A DNA stretch of 18,334 nucleotides from positions 1-18,334 of the forward strand of contig JADMLA020000035.1 of NCBI GenBank assembly GCA_015482705.2, in the 5' to 3' direction. The DNA comes from Prosthecochloris sp. (lineage in GTDB: Bacteria; Bacteroidota; Chlorobiia; Chlorobiales; Chlorobiaceae). Made by a program: the position numbers and the translations under genes. Shown in pieces: positions 8,466 to 15,463 of the stretch. The stretch's first letter is position 1, and every line of letters begins with the position of its first letter. The notes under the pieces are model-generated. The model had not been told where the DNA came from and searched no databases. It saw only the letters and a program-made list of their open reading frames with translations.

Positions 8466-8494
8466 TTTATCGTAAATTTACGATAATGAAACAA
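8466..8494 (-). promoter_or_regulatory. arsR promoter
   Basis: On the minus strand, TTGTTT (8494-8489) and GATAAA (8471-8466) are spaced by 17 bp. The 20-bp palindrome covers the spacer and most of the -10, the expected position for a repressor site. Confidence 0.45.
8467..8486. promoter_or_regulatory. ArsR operator, perfect 20-bp palindrome
   Basis: TTATCGTAAATTTACGATAA is its own reverse complement. It lies 16 bp upstream of the arsR start codon in the arsR-arsC divergent region. Its core recurs, degenerate, at 8054-8071 in front of the second transcription unit, which supports a common binding protein, most simply ArsR. Confidence 0.8.
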
Positions 8495-8542
8495 TAAACC
8501 AAATATATTATTCCTCACGGTTTTCGAGAGGCCATAGTATTC

Positions 8543-8548
8543 TATAAT
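8543..8548 (+). promoter_or_regulatory. -10 element, candidate arsC promoter
   Basis: A perfect TATAAT at 8543-8548 on the plus strand, with only a weak -35 region (T-rich at about 8520-8526). It would give a leader of about 100 bp before arsC. No second copy of the ArsR palindrome is seen between this site and arsC. Any ArsR control of arsC would have to act from the palindrome about 60 bp upstream. Confidence 0.4.
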
Positions 8549-8652
8549 GTAAAACCTTTGCAAAGCAAGCAGTAACGCTCCCGTTGAAACAGCTACCTTT
8601 TTCAGGTACACAGAATTACCAACAAACCGGCACATATCGTCCGGCTAAAATC

Positions 8653-9099
8653 ATGATTATGGACAAAAAACAAAAAGTGCTTTTCCTCTGTACCGGCAAC
8701 TCCGCTCGCAGCCAGATGGCAGAAGGCTTTTTACGAGATATGGCCGGTGACCGGTTCGAGCCGCTCAGCGCCGGCATGGAAGCTCGTGACGAGATTCATC
8801 CCGTGGCGGTACAGGTCATGCAAGAGGTCGATATAGACATAAGCGGCCAGCACCCTAAGGGCCTGGAGGAATATCTCGGCAAAACATTCATCCACTATCT
8901 CATCGTAGTGTGCAGTAAAGCAAACGAAACCTGCCCGAGAATCTGGCCCGGACTCCTTAGTGAGGAAAACCGCTTCTACTGGCCGTTCGACGATCCAGCC
9001 GAAGCAACAGGAACAGATGAAGAAAAGCTCGATGTTTTCAGGCGAGTCCGCGATGAGATCAGGGAAAAACTTGCAGAATGGATCGAGACGCATCGATAA
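8653..9099 (+). CDS. arsC: Arsenate reductase, thioredoxin-coupled (low-molecular-weight phosphatase fold)
   Basis: It reduces arsenate to arsenite in the cytoplasm. The phosphatase-type P-loop CTGNSARS starts at C13, and R19 completes the CX5R motif. A second cysteine pair C87 and C94 (VVCSKANETCP), seven residues apart, matches the C82/C89 relay of the S. aureus pI258 ArsC class. That points to thioredoxin as electron donor. The catalytic Asp is in WPFDDPAEATG (110-120). At 148 residues the length is usual. I take the ATG at 8653 (or 8659); an upstream TTG at 8584 would add a tail not expected in the family. It is divergent from arsR and is followed after 93 bp by a Fur-family regulator gene. 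Confidence 0.9.
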   Translation: MIMDKKQKVLFLCTGNSARSQMAEGFLRDMAGDRFEPLSAGMEARDEIHPVAVQVMQEVDIDISGQHPKGLEEYLGKTFIHYLIVVCSKANETCPRIWPGLLSEENRFYWPFDDPAEATGTDEEKLDVFRRVRDEIREKLAEWIETHR

Positions 9100-9192
9100 G
9101 AGAAATACCGCAAGAGGACAAAGGCTTTTTTTACAACGATATGAAAATAGTACATTGCCGAAAGAGTAACCGTTCACGAATAGATTTGGCCC

Positions 9193-9600
9193 GTGAAGCA
9201 GAATCTTTCGGCAAAACAGTATCGAAACAGTCGGCAGAGAGAACGAATTCTGGAAGTTCTTCGCTCTACCGAATGCCACCCTACAGCTACGTGGCTGTAT
9301 GACAAGCTCAAGCCGGAGTTTCCCAAACTAAGCCTTGGCACTGTCTATAGAAATCTCGCGATTCTTATCGAACAGGGCCTTGCACAGAAAATTGATGCCG
9401 GCAGTACCTTCGACCGGTTCGAGGCTAAAACCGAACCGCATTACCACCTTATCTGCCGAAAGTGCGGCAAAATCGTTGATTTCGAAGCGTATCTGTTTCC
9501 TGAAATCGACGAGCAAATCCAGCGTTTGACAGATTTCGATATTGCAGGGCATCGGATAGACTTTTTTGGAACCTGCCCTGCATGCAAAGAAAAAAGCTGA
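9193..9600 (+). CDS. perR: Fur-family peroxide-type regulator (PerR-like)
   Basis: A 135-residue Fur-family DNA-binding metalloregulator. The winged helix includes LSLGTVYRNLAILIEQGLAQK (about 47-66). The structural zinc site is C88-x2-C91 and C128-x2-C131. The regulatory metal ligands by alignment to B. subtilis PerR are H29 (CHPTA), E77, H83, H85 (HYH) and D96 (KIVDF). The ligand equivalent to PerR D85 is Glu here, while the D104 equivalent is Asp, so it is mixed between PerR and Fur. The gene sits directly upstream of katG and a 7-1-7 inverted repeat lies between them, which supports the peroxide-regulator reading. The start is GTG at 9193, four codons after an in-frame stop; no good ribosome site is visible. 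Confidence 0.82.
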   Translation: MKQNLSAKQYRNSRQRERILEVLRSTECHPTATWLYDKLKPEFPKLSLGTVYRNLAILIEQGLAQKIDAGSTFDRFEAKTEPHYHLICRKCGKIVDFEAYLFPEIDEQIQRLTDFDIAGHRIDFFGTCPACKEKS

Positions 9601-9650
9601 ATTCCTCTTGAAAAGAGAGGGTGGTTTTCTTATCCTTTTATTAATAATGA

Positions 9651-9665
9651 TTCCGATTATCGGAA
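9651..9665. promoter_or_regulatory. 7-1-7 inverted repeat, probable Fur/PerR-type operator upstream of katG
   Basis: TTCCGAT-T-ATCGGAA is a perfect 7-1-7 inverted repeat, the same geometry as the PerR and Fur boxes, though the base sequence differs from the B. subtilis box. It is 51 bp after the Fur-family gene and about 100 bp before the katG start. A short AT palindrome, TTATTAATAA, lies just upstream of it. The assignment is inferred from geometry and position. Confidence 0.6.
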
Positions 9666-9763
9666 ATCCGGAAGTTCTATGCAGTACCAGAAGTAATGCA
9701 CGTAGCACTATTTATTCATAGAAGTACCTTGCAAACGTTCACAAAACAGAAGGGGGTAACCGC

Positions 9764-11959
9764 ATGAATGAACAGAGTAAATGCCCGGTTACGGGTAGAT
9801 CGGGCAAACAGACAGCCGGAAGTGGCACATCGAATCGGGACTGGTGGCCGAACCAGCTCAATCTCGACATGCTTCATCAGCACTCTTCCCTGGGTAATCC
9901 CCTGGATGAAGCGTTCAGGTACCCCGAAGCGTTCAAAACACTTGACCTTGCAGCCGTCAAACAAGACCTCTATGCGCTGATGACCGATTCGCAGGAGTGG
10001 TGGCCCGCTGACTATGGTCATTACGGCGGGCTATTCATCCGCATGGCGTGGCACAGCGCGGGTACCTATCGAACCGGCGATGGCCGCGGCGGTGGAGGCA
10101 CCGGCAATCAGCGCTTCGCGCCGCTCAATAGCTGGCCCGACAATGCGAACCTCGATAAGGCGCGCCGGTTGCTCTGGCCGATTAAGCAGAAGTATGGACG
10201 AAAACTATCCTGGGCCGACCTCATGATCCTTGCGGGCAACTGTGCGCTGGAGTCGATGGGGTTCAAAACTTTCGGATTCGGCGGTGGACGCGTGGACATA
10301 TGGGAACCTGAAGAGGATATTTACTGGGGTAAAGAGGTCGAGTGGCTCGGCAACACTCGCTATAGCGGGGAGCGAGACCTTGAAAACCCCCTGGCTGCAG
10401 TACAGATGGGCCTGATCTACGTCAATCCCGAAGGGCCCGACGGCAAACCGGATCCCGTTGCCGCCGGCAAGGACATTCGCGAAACCTTCGCACGCATGGC
10501 CATGAATGACGAGGAGACCGTGGCACTCGTGGCCGGTGGTCACACCTTCGGCAAATGTCACGGCGTCGGTGACCCGAAGCTGTTAGGCCCCGAACCCGAG
10601 GCCGCCGGAATAGAGGAACAGGGGCTCGGCTGGAAGAGCGGCTACGGCATCGGCAAGGGGGACGAGACCATGACCAGCGGACTGGAGGGGGCATGGACAC
10701 CCGACCCGATTCATTGGGATATGGGGTATCTCGGCATGCTCTTCAAATACGAGTGGGAACTGACGAAAAGCCCCGCGGGAGCATGGCAATGGAAGCCGAA
10801 AGATGTGGCCGAAGAGGATCTCGCACCGGCCGCCCACGATCCATCGAAACGTGTTCCGACCATGATGACCACCGCAGACCTTGCGATGCGCATGGATCCG
10901 ATCTACGGACCGATTTCACAGCGATTCTACGAGCACCCCGACCAGTTCGCGGACGCTTTTGCGCGGGCGTGGTTCAAACTGACACACCGTGACATGGGCC
11001 CTAAATCGCGCTATCTCGGCGCGGAAGTCCCTGCGGAGGATTTGATCTGGCAAGACCCGGTTCCCGCTGTCGATCATGAGCTGATAGGCGAAGGGGAGAT
11101 CACGGAGCTCAAGAAACGGCTCCTTGCCTCCGGACTCTCGATCCCGGAACTTGTCTCGACGGCCTGGGCTTCAGCGTCGACGTTCCGCGGTTCCGACAAG
11201 CGCGGCGGGGCGAACGGCGCGCGCATCCGGCTCGCTCCGCAGAAAAGCTGGAAGGTCAATCAGCCCGAGCAACTGCAACGGGTGCTGCAGAAACTCGAGG
11301 AAATCCATGATGTCTTCAACGGAGAACAGCCTGGCGGCAAGAAAGTTTCGCTCGCCGACTTGATCGTGCTGGGAGGGTGCGCAGGCATCGAAGAAGCTGC
11401 AAGACGTGGCAGCAACAATGTGACCGCTCCCTTCACACCGGGCCGCACGGATGCCTTGCAGGAGCAGACCGATGCGGACTCGTTCTCGGTTCTCGAACCA
11501 TTGGCTGACGGGTTCCGCAATTACATGAAAAAGAAATACAGCGTCTCCGCAGAGGAAATGCTCGTCGACCGCGCTCAGTTGCTGACACTCACGGCACCGG
11601 AGATGACCGTGCTCGTCGGCGGCCTGCGGGTGCTGAACGTCAATTTCGAACAATCACAGCAAGGTGTCTTCACCAAACGGCCGGAAACGCTCACCAATGA
11701 TTTCTTCGTCAACCTGCTTGACATGGGCACGGAGTGGAAACCTCTCTCGAAAGAGCATGAGACGTTCGAAGGCTGCGATCGCAAAACCGGTGAACCAAGG
11801 TGGACTGCCACTCGCGCCGATCTCATTTTCGGCTCGAACTCCCGGCTCCGCGCCATTGCGGAAGTCTACGGAAGCGACGACGCACAGGAAAAGTTCGTGC
11901 ATGACTTCGTGGCAGCATGGACCAAAGTCATGAACCTCGACCGTTTCGACCTCGGGTGA
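9764..11959 (+). CDS. katG: Catalase-peroxidase
   Basis: A bifunctional heme catalase-peroxidase that removes hydrogen peroxide; it is complete at 731 residues. The distal heme pocket is R93, W96, H97 (FIRMAWHSAG). W96, Y219 (GLIYVNPEGP) and M245 (FARMAMND) form the Trp-Tyr-Met adduct needed for catalase activity. H260 in GGHTFGK is the proximal heme ligand. The C-terminal heme-less duplicate domain follows, ending RFDLG. A strong ribosome site (AGAAGGGGGT) lies before the ATG. The Fur-type box and the regulator gene upstream suggest peroxide induction. A terminator follows. The last part of this gene is found again twice downstream as truncated tails. Confidence 0.97.
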   Translation: MNEQSKCPVTGRSGKQTAGSGTSNRDWWPNQLNLDMLHQHSSLGNPLDEAFRYPEAFKTLDLAAVKQDLYALMTDSQEWWPADYGHYGGLFIRMAWHSAGTYRTGDGRGGGGTGNQRFAPLNSWPDNANLDKARRLLWPIKQKYGRKLSWADLMILAGNCALESMGFKTFGFGGGRVDIWEPEEDIYWGKEVEWLGNTRYSGERDLENPLAAVQMGLIYVNPEGPDGKPDPVAAGKDIRETFARMAMNDEETVALVAGGHTFGKCHGVGDPKLLGPEPEAAGIEEQGLGWKSGYGIGKGDETMTSGLEGAWTPDPIHWDMGYLGMLFKYEWELTKSPAGAWQWKPKDVAEEDLAPAAHDPSKRVPTMMTTADLAMRMDPIYGPISQRFYEHPDQFADAFARAWFKLTHRDMGPKSRYLGAEVPAEDLIWQDPVPAVDHELIGEGEITELKKRLLASGLSIPELVSTAWASASTFRGSDKRGGANGARIRLAPQKSWKVNQPEQLQRVLQKLEEIHDVFNGEQPGGKKVSLADLIVLGGCAGIEEAARRGSNNVTAPFTPGRTDALQEQTDADSFSVLEPLADGFRNYMKKKYSVSAEEMLVDRAQLLTLTAPEMTVLVGGLRVLNVNFEQSQQGVFTKRPETLTNDFFVNLLDMGTEWKPLSKEHETFEGCDRKTGEPRWTATRADLIFGSNSRLRAIAEVYGSDDAQEKFVHDFVAAWTKVMNLDRFDLG

Positions 11960-11988
11960 GGCTCGTGAAAAAAACACTTATGCATTAT

Positions 11989-12027
11989 AAAAAAAGCCGC
12001 TTCTGGAAATTCAGGGCGGCTTTTTTT
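11989..12027 (+). terminator. katG terminator
   Basis: GCCGC (11996-12000) pairs with GCGGC (12016-12020), with a CTG/CAG inner pairing. It is flanked by an A-run before and T7 after. Related copies, one intact and one half-lost, follow the two downstream katG tails. Confidence 0.85.
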
Positions 12028-12061
12028 CTTTAATGGAACTGCGGAGCCTTTATGTACAAAA

Positions 12062-12268
12062 TCAGGCTGATTGAGATATGACTTCCTGAAGAGAAAACTC
12101 GGAGAGCATTGCATTCGTCTTTGCATGTTCTATTGTCATACTGACAAGGTTTCCTTTCTCATCAATATCGATATAGATGTTTCCACTGATTTCCTTTGTC
12201 TCCTGTACCTCACTATCAGTGAACTCAACATGAGCTGTGAAGGTATCTGAAAAATATTTTACTCTCAT
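12062..12268 (-). CDS. DUF2283 family protein
   Basis: A 68-residue acidic protein. The pattern MRVKYFSDTFTAHVEF followed by ISGNIYIDIDEKGNLVSMTI fits the small DUF2283 family, whose function is unknown. A good ribosome site (AGAGGT) lies about 8 bp before the ATG at 12268. It follows the katG terminator tail to tail and may share a transcript with no other gene, since an 84-bp gap separates it from the ORF6N gene upstream on the same strand. DUF2283 genes often occur near small toxin-like partners, but no such partner is obvious here. Confidence 0.72.
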   Translation of the reverse strand: MRVKYFSDTFTAHVEFTDSEVQETKEISGNIYIDIDEKGNLVSMTIEHAKTNAMLSEFSLQEVISQSA

Positions 12269-12352
12269 ATTTTTATACCTCTTTTCTTATCAGAAAAAAC
12301 CCTGTGTATCAGGAGAAAATTAGTTGATGCTGCGAAATCCATTCAGCGATGG

Positions 12353-13273
12353 TCATTTTTTCACTTCCATTTTTTTCAGCATTTCCACCGCGCTGGATTC
12401 GAACCTGGAAAAGGCAAACCATTTTTTCCCCAGATCTTTCAGGGAAGCTCCAATGTGGTAGATTTCTGTTCTATCGATAATTAAAAAACGGTCATGGGTA
12501 TCTTTGAAAACCTCAATGAAAATAGGAGGATACTGTTGATTGTACTTTTTTAGATCGAGAGCGAGTTGCCGAGAAATGGTTTTGGTATAAATCGTTGCCG
12601 ACACACCGTTCTTGCGTTTACTGAGCAGAGTCAGCACCGAGTCGTCCACATAATTATCAACAACGATCAGTGACTTCCGGGCCCTCCGCACAAGATCACA
12701 GGCGAATGTGTAAGCATCATAAACCTGACCGTTGTAAAATATCCCCTGCTTTGAAGGTTCATCTGATTCCAGCGCTTTGAATATTTTTTCAAAATTCTTT
12801 TCGGTTTCTGCCTCAAAGATAATCTGGCGACGTTCAACAGAATCCAGCCTGGTAAAGACATCTGCATTTTGCTGGAGAAACCGCCGCATTTCCACGAAAG
12901 CATTGATGATTTTGATGCTGACCATGACTGCAGTTTCACTGCGCAAAACGGCAGAAAGCATGGAAACACCTTGCTCCGTGAAAACATAGGGGTAATATTT
13001 TCTATGTTTTCCTCGACCGCCTCCCGTTTCTAAGGTCGCAATTTGCGACCTTAATTTTTCAAACTCCTCTGGAGTTAATTGGAACCTGAAATTATCTGGA
13101 AACCGATTAATATTGCGCTTAACCTGCTCCGTCAGTCTTTTAACCTCAACACCGTATACACGAGCCAAATCGCTGTCAAGCATCACCTGAACATCGCGAA
13201 TTGTATAAATCATGCTCTGGATATTTTCCACAGACACAATTGTGTTATCGAATTCTGTCGACTTGCTTTCCAT
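12353..13273 (-). CDS. ORF6N domain protein with C-terminal phospholipase-D-like domain
   Basis: 306 residues from the ATG at 13273 (a TTG at 13282 would add three residues). The N-terminal ORF6N domain (about 18-130) has the typical IRDVQVMLDSDLARVYGVEVK, followed by RFPDNFRFQLT and YPYVFTEQGVSMLSAVLRS. This domain comes from phage-type regulators or antirepressors. The C-terminal part (about 178-295) has ARKSLIVVDNYVDD and HDRFLIIDRTEIYHIGASLK (H260, H273). It looks like a single PLD-type half with Arg in place of the usual HKD lysine. The same two-domain architecture is frequent in Bacteroidota/Chlorobiota genomes. Its role is unproven. A broken second copy of its C-terminus lies at 13543-13652, and a 20-bp imperfect palindrome lies 48 bp upstream of its start. 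Confidence 0.82.
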   Translation of the reverse strand: MESKSTEFDNTIVSVENIQSMIYTIRDVQVMLDSDLARVYGVEVKRLTEQVKRNINRFPDNFRFQLTPEEFEKLRSQIATLETGGGRGKHRKYYPYVFTEQGVSMLSAVLRSETAVMVSIKIINAFVEMRRFLQQNADVFTRLDSVERRQIIFEAETEKNFEKIFKALESDEPSKQGIFYNGQVYDAYTFACDLVRRARKSLIVVDNYVDDSVLTLLSKRKNGVSATIYTKTISRQLALDLKKYNQQYPPIFIEVFKDTHDRFLIIDRTEIYHIGASLKDLGKKWFAFSRFESSAVEMLKKMEVKK

Positions 13274-13320
13274 TATGCCCAAAATAACCCGAATAGCGTG
13301 TTTCAGGATTAGCGTTCATT

Positions 13321-13340
13321 ATTACTATTGCAACAGTAAT
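13321..13340. promoter_or_regulatory. Near-perfect 20-bp palindrome upstream of the ORF6N gene
   Basis: ATTACTATTGCAACAGTAAT reads as a palindrome with one mismatched pair around the centre TTGCAA. It is 48 bp before the ATG of the ORF6N gene (minus strand), a suitable place for an operator. The binding protein is unknown. Confidence 0.4.
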
Positions 13341-13542
13341 TGCATAGCAGAATAACAACTGACGCCAAAATAAAAAAGTAATTTCACCTCTCCAATCTCC
13401 AACTTGGTAGCCTATCTTGGAGCGATCATTCTGATTTCAGTGCAGTATGAGATTTTATTCTCAAACCCATCATTCTTTTGTACCAGATGGCTGTACATCG
13501 ACTTTCTTACAGTTGGTATAACCGGATCGAATCTATCTTCAT

Positions 13543-13652
13543 AGCTGGAGCGGAGAAGGCAAACCATTTTTTCCTCAGGTTTTTAGGGATACACCGATGT
13601 GATAAATTTCTGTTCTATTGATGATTAAAAAATGGTTGTGAGCATCTTTGTA
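13543..13652 (-). pseudogene. Remnant of a second ORF6N/PLD-like gene (C-terminal part)
   Basis: On the minus strand this reads KDAHNHFLIINRTEIYHIG, then VSLKT, a stop (TGA), then GKKWFAFS. It corresponds to residues about 258-289 of the intact neighbour (KDTHDRFLIIDRTEIYHIG ... GKKWFAFS), with an internal stop and a small deletion near its end. The substitutions D to N and R to H suggest decay after duplication, or an independent diverged copy. No N-terminal part is visible. Confidence 0.8.
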
Positions 13653-13884
13653 TTGCTTTTTGAAGACGAAAGGATTATTGGCTGAGTGCTTAAGAATTCT
13701 GAACCGGTCACACATTTTGTTACCAGTTAAGTTTTTCAGTGTCAGTGTACTGGCTATAAGGCCTTATGTTCTATTGATGTAATTCTCAGGCAGTCGGTGT
13801 TGGCTGAGCTTCACTGAAAGTGCAAAAAACGAAATAAGGTTTGGACTTTTATCACTATTGAAGTACGCTCCCGTATCCTGCTGC

Positions 13885-14147
13885 ATGATTTCTTCGTGAA
13901 CCTGCTCGACATGGGCACGGAGTGGAAACCTCTCTCGAAAGAGCATGAGACGTTCAAGGGCCGTGACCGCAAGACCGCTGAACCAAGGTGTACTGCCACC
14001 CGCGCCGATCTCATCTTCGGCTCGAACTCACGGCTCCGCGCCATTTCGGAAGTCTACGGAAGCGACGACGCACAGGAAAAGTTCGTGCAAGACTTCGTGG
14101 CAGCATGGACCAAAGTCATGAACCTCGACCGCTTCGACCTCTGCTGA
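13885..14147 (+). pseudogene. Second copy of the katG 3' end (truncated tail)
   Basis: This matches 11697-11959 of katG without any gap, at about 93% identity by my count (about 18 differences). It covers the last 86 codons or so, including the stop. The protein reading (FFVNLLDMGTEWKPLSKEHE... to RFDLC) carries a Trp-to-Cys change in EPRCTATR and a few others. There is no start of its own and no heme domain, so it cannot be a catalase. It is followed by its own terminator. It is best seen as a displaced or imported katG tail; the homology begins abruptly at 13885. Confidence 0.92.
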
Positions 14148-14178
14148 GGTAACGAGAAACGAGACCTCAATAAAAACA

Positions 14179-14207
14179 GCCGCCTCCGGAATATCGGGGC
14201 GGCTTTT
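14179..14207 (+). terminator. Terminator after the second katG tail
   Basis: GCCGCC (14179-14184) pairs with GGCGGC (14198-14203), with inner CCG/CGG pairing and T4 after. It occupies the same place relative to the tail as the true katG terminator and has a similar sequence. Confidence 0.75.
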
Positions 14208-14251
14208 GTGCATCAGAACCTGCACTCGGGCTGGTAGAACGCAGAAGTTTT

Positions 14252-14297
14252 GATCTGGCGAAATGTGTTTACGCTGTATATTGTTTGCAGGACATAT
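14252..14297 (+). repeat. Upstream repeat shared with 17371-17417
   Basis: This segment resembles 17371-17417: both contain CTGGC, then GTTTAYGCTGTATATTG (Y = C or T), then a shared GACA. By eye about 34 of 48 positions agree. Each copy lies 70-90 bp before a plus-strand cargo gene (the methyltransferase and the membrane protein). It may be a shared promoter/leader or the trace of a common insertion unit. Confidence 0.4.
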
Positions 14298-14366
14298 CGA
14301 AATCCGTGATGTTGATAATAAAATAATGGCATACCAGACCAGAATATGAATTGGAGTATGTAATAC

Positions 14367-15050
14367 ATGGATCGTTCAGACCTATTTGACTATTCGGACG
14401 GAAGAAAGTTTGCGGGAAGATCCGCTGAACAAGTATTTACAGAAATTGAGAAGGCAAATATTTGGAAAGCCGACGAGTCAGTCTCTGGCATCGGCTCAAC
14501 ATTGCTGCAAACAAGAACAATAATTGAAGAAGTCCCTAACATCATCAAGCGCCTGAAGATAACCTCCATCTTTGATGTCCCTTGCGGTGACTTTAACTGG
14601 TTTCAGAGAATTGATCTTTCTGATATCGTTTATTTAGGAGGAGATATTGTCCATTCGATCATCTCCGGTAACAATCAGAAGCATAGAAGCAACAACATAT
14701 CTTTTGTTCATTTCAATCTACTTGAAGATGTTCAAAGACCTATGGATTTGGTTTTCTGCCGCGACTGTTTGGTACACTTTTCGATATCTGATATTCATAA
14801 AGCGCTAATCAATATTCTACGAAGCGGCTCCAGGTTCTTTATGACAACGACATTTCCTGAAGAAGAAGCAAACAAGGACATCGTTACAGGTGGCTGGCGC
14901 CCAGTAAATTTTCAGAAGGCGCCATTCAATTTTCCGGAACCTAAGATAATTCTTAATGAGAATTGTACAGAAATGAATGGTGTTTTTAGAGACAAGTCAC
15001 TGGGGCTTTGGGATGTGAAAGAGCTTACGCAATTGAGAATTGAGGTTTAA
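14367..15050 (+). CDS. Class I SAM-dependent methyltransferase, substrate unknown
   Basis: A 227-residue protein with a Rossmann-type methyltransferase fold. Motif I is SIFDVPCGDFNW (67-78). The acidic residue at the end of strand 2 is probably D93 (YLGGDIV). The motif IV/post region is DLVFCRDCLVHFS (127-139), and a later strand is SRFFMTTTFPEE. The sequence fits small-molecule or unassigned methyltransferases rather than a DNA methylase, because no (D/N)PPY motif is present. GGAG lies about 11 bp before the ATG. It lies between the second katG tail and the TIR-like gene, is AT-richer than the katG/ars genes, and looks like acquired cargo. It is not closely linked to the next gene (gap 413 bp). 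Confidence 0.75.
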   Translation: MDRSDLFDYSDGRKFAGRSAEQVFTEIEKANIWKADESVSGIGSTLLQTRTIIEEVPNIIKRLKITSIFDVPCGDFNWFQRIDLSDIVYLGGDIVHSIISGNNQKHRSNNISFVHFNLLEDVQRPMDLVFCRDCLVHFSISDIHKALINILRSGSRFFMTTTFPEEEANKDIVTGGWRPVNFQKAPFNFPEPKIILNENCTEMNGVFRDKSLGLWDVKELTQLRIEV

Positions 15051-15463
15051 CCTCCCCGTTAGAATCATCTGTATCCTTTTAAGCAGCGGAATTCAATACC
15101 GTTTACCCCTCACTCTGTTTACCGCTTGAGGCGGCCTCTTTTGCCAGCACCTTGAAAGTGATCTTTAGCAGACCTTACACTAAGTTGTAGAAAACAAGAA
15201 GGGATAAGGCAGGCTGACCAACAATCCCACTAAACAGACCGAAGATAAAAAATGGTGAAGGCGATGAGGAAGAATCCAGCAGTCAACGTCAGGGATATCT
15301 GCCATAAACTATAGATTTCACGTGAGACTTATCATCGGTTACCGAAAAATTGGGAATAGTCATTTGCCACTTAGATTACATCTTTCTATATATTTTATAA
15401 CAATTGCTTTTTTGATAGGTAGTTCATAGAAATAAGTAATCAACATCAAACTGGAGATTATAT
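15051..15463. other. Gene-free stretch between methyltransferase and TIR-like gene
   Basis: I find no coding region. A weak hairpin, CCGC (15122-15125) with GCGG (15131-15134), followed by a CCTCTTTT stretch, could end the methyltransferase transcript. The right end holds the promoter of the next gene. The rest (about 15140-15360) shows nothing I can name. Confidence 0.5.
15364..15392 (+). promoter_or_regulatory. Promoter of the TIR-like gene
   Basis: TTGCCA at 15364-15369 and TATATA at 15387-15392 are spaced exactly 17 bp. This gives a leader of about 65 bp before the ATG at 15464. It supports independent transcription of this gene rather than an operon with the methyltransferase. Confidence 0.5.

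Larger units (their letters stand above)
13283..13884. other. Gene-free stretch with a gene remnant and a palindrome
   Basis: No intact gene is seen. It holds a 20-bp palindrome (13321-13340), a remnant of an ORF6N/PLD-like gene (13543-13652), and about 230 bp of AT-rich DNA (13656-13884) in which I recognise nothing. The right edge abuts the second katG tail at 13885. Confidence 0.6.

Noticed and set aside
9604..9620. CTCTT...AAGAG hairpin after the Fur-family gene as a terminator
   Set aside because: The stem is only five pairs, AT-rich in part, and the T-run is interrupted; too weak to call.
12394..12404. GGATTCGAACC, which looks like the T-arm of a minus-strand tRNA
   Set aside because: It lies inside the ORF6N coding sequence (SRFESS), and no acceptor stem, D-arm or anticodon arm can be drawn around it.
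13896..14147. Open frame of 83 codons starting at GTG, as a possible independent gene
   Set aside because: It is a gap-free copy of the katG C-terminus without start signals, so it is called a katG tail.
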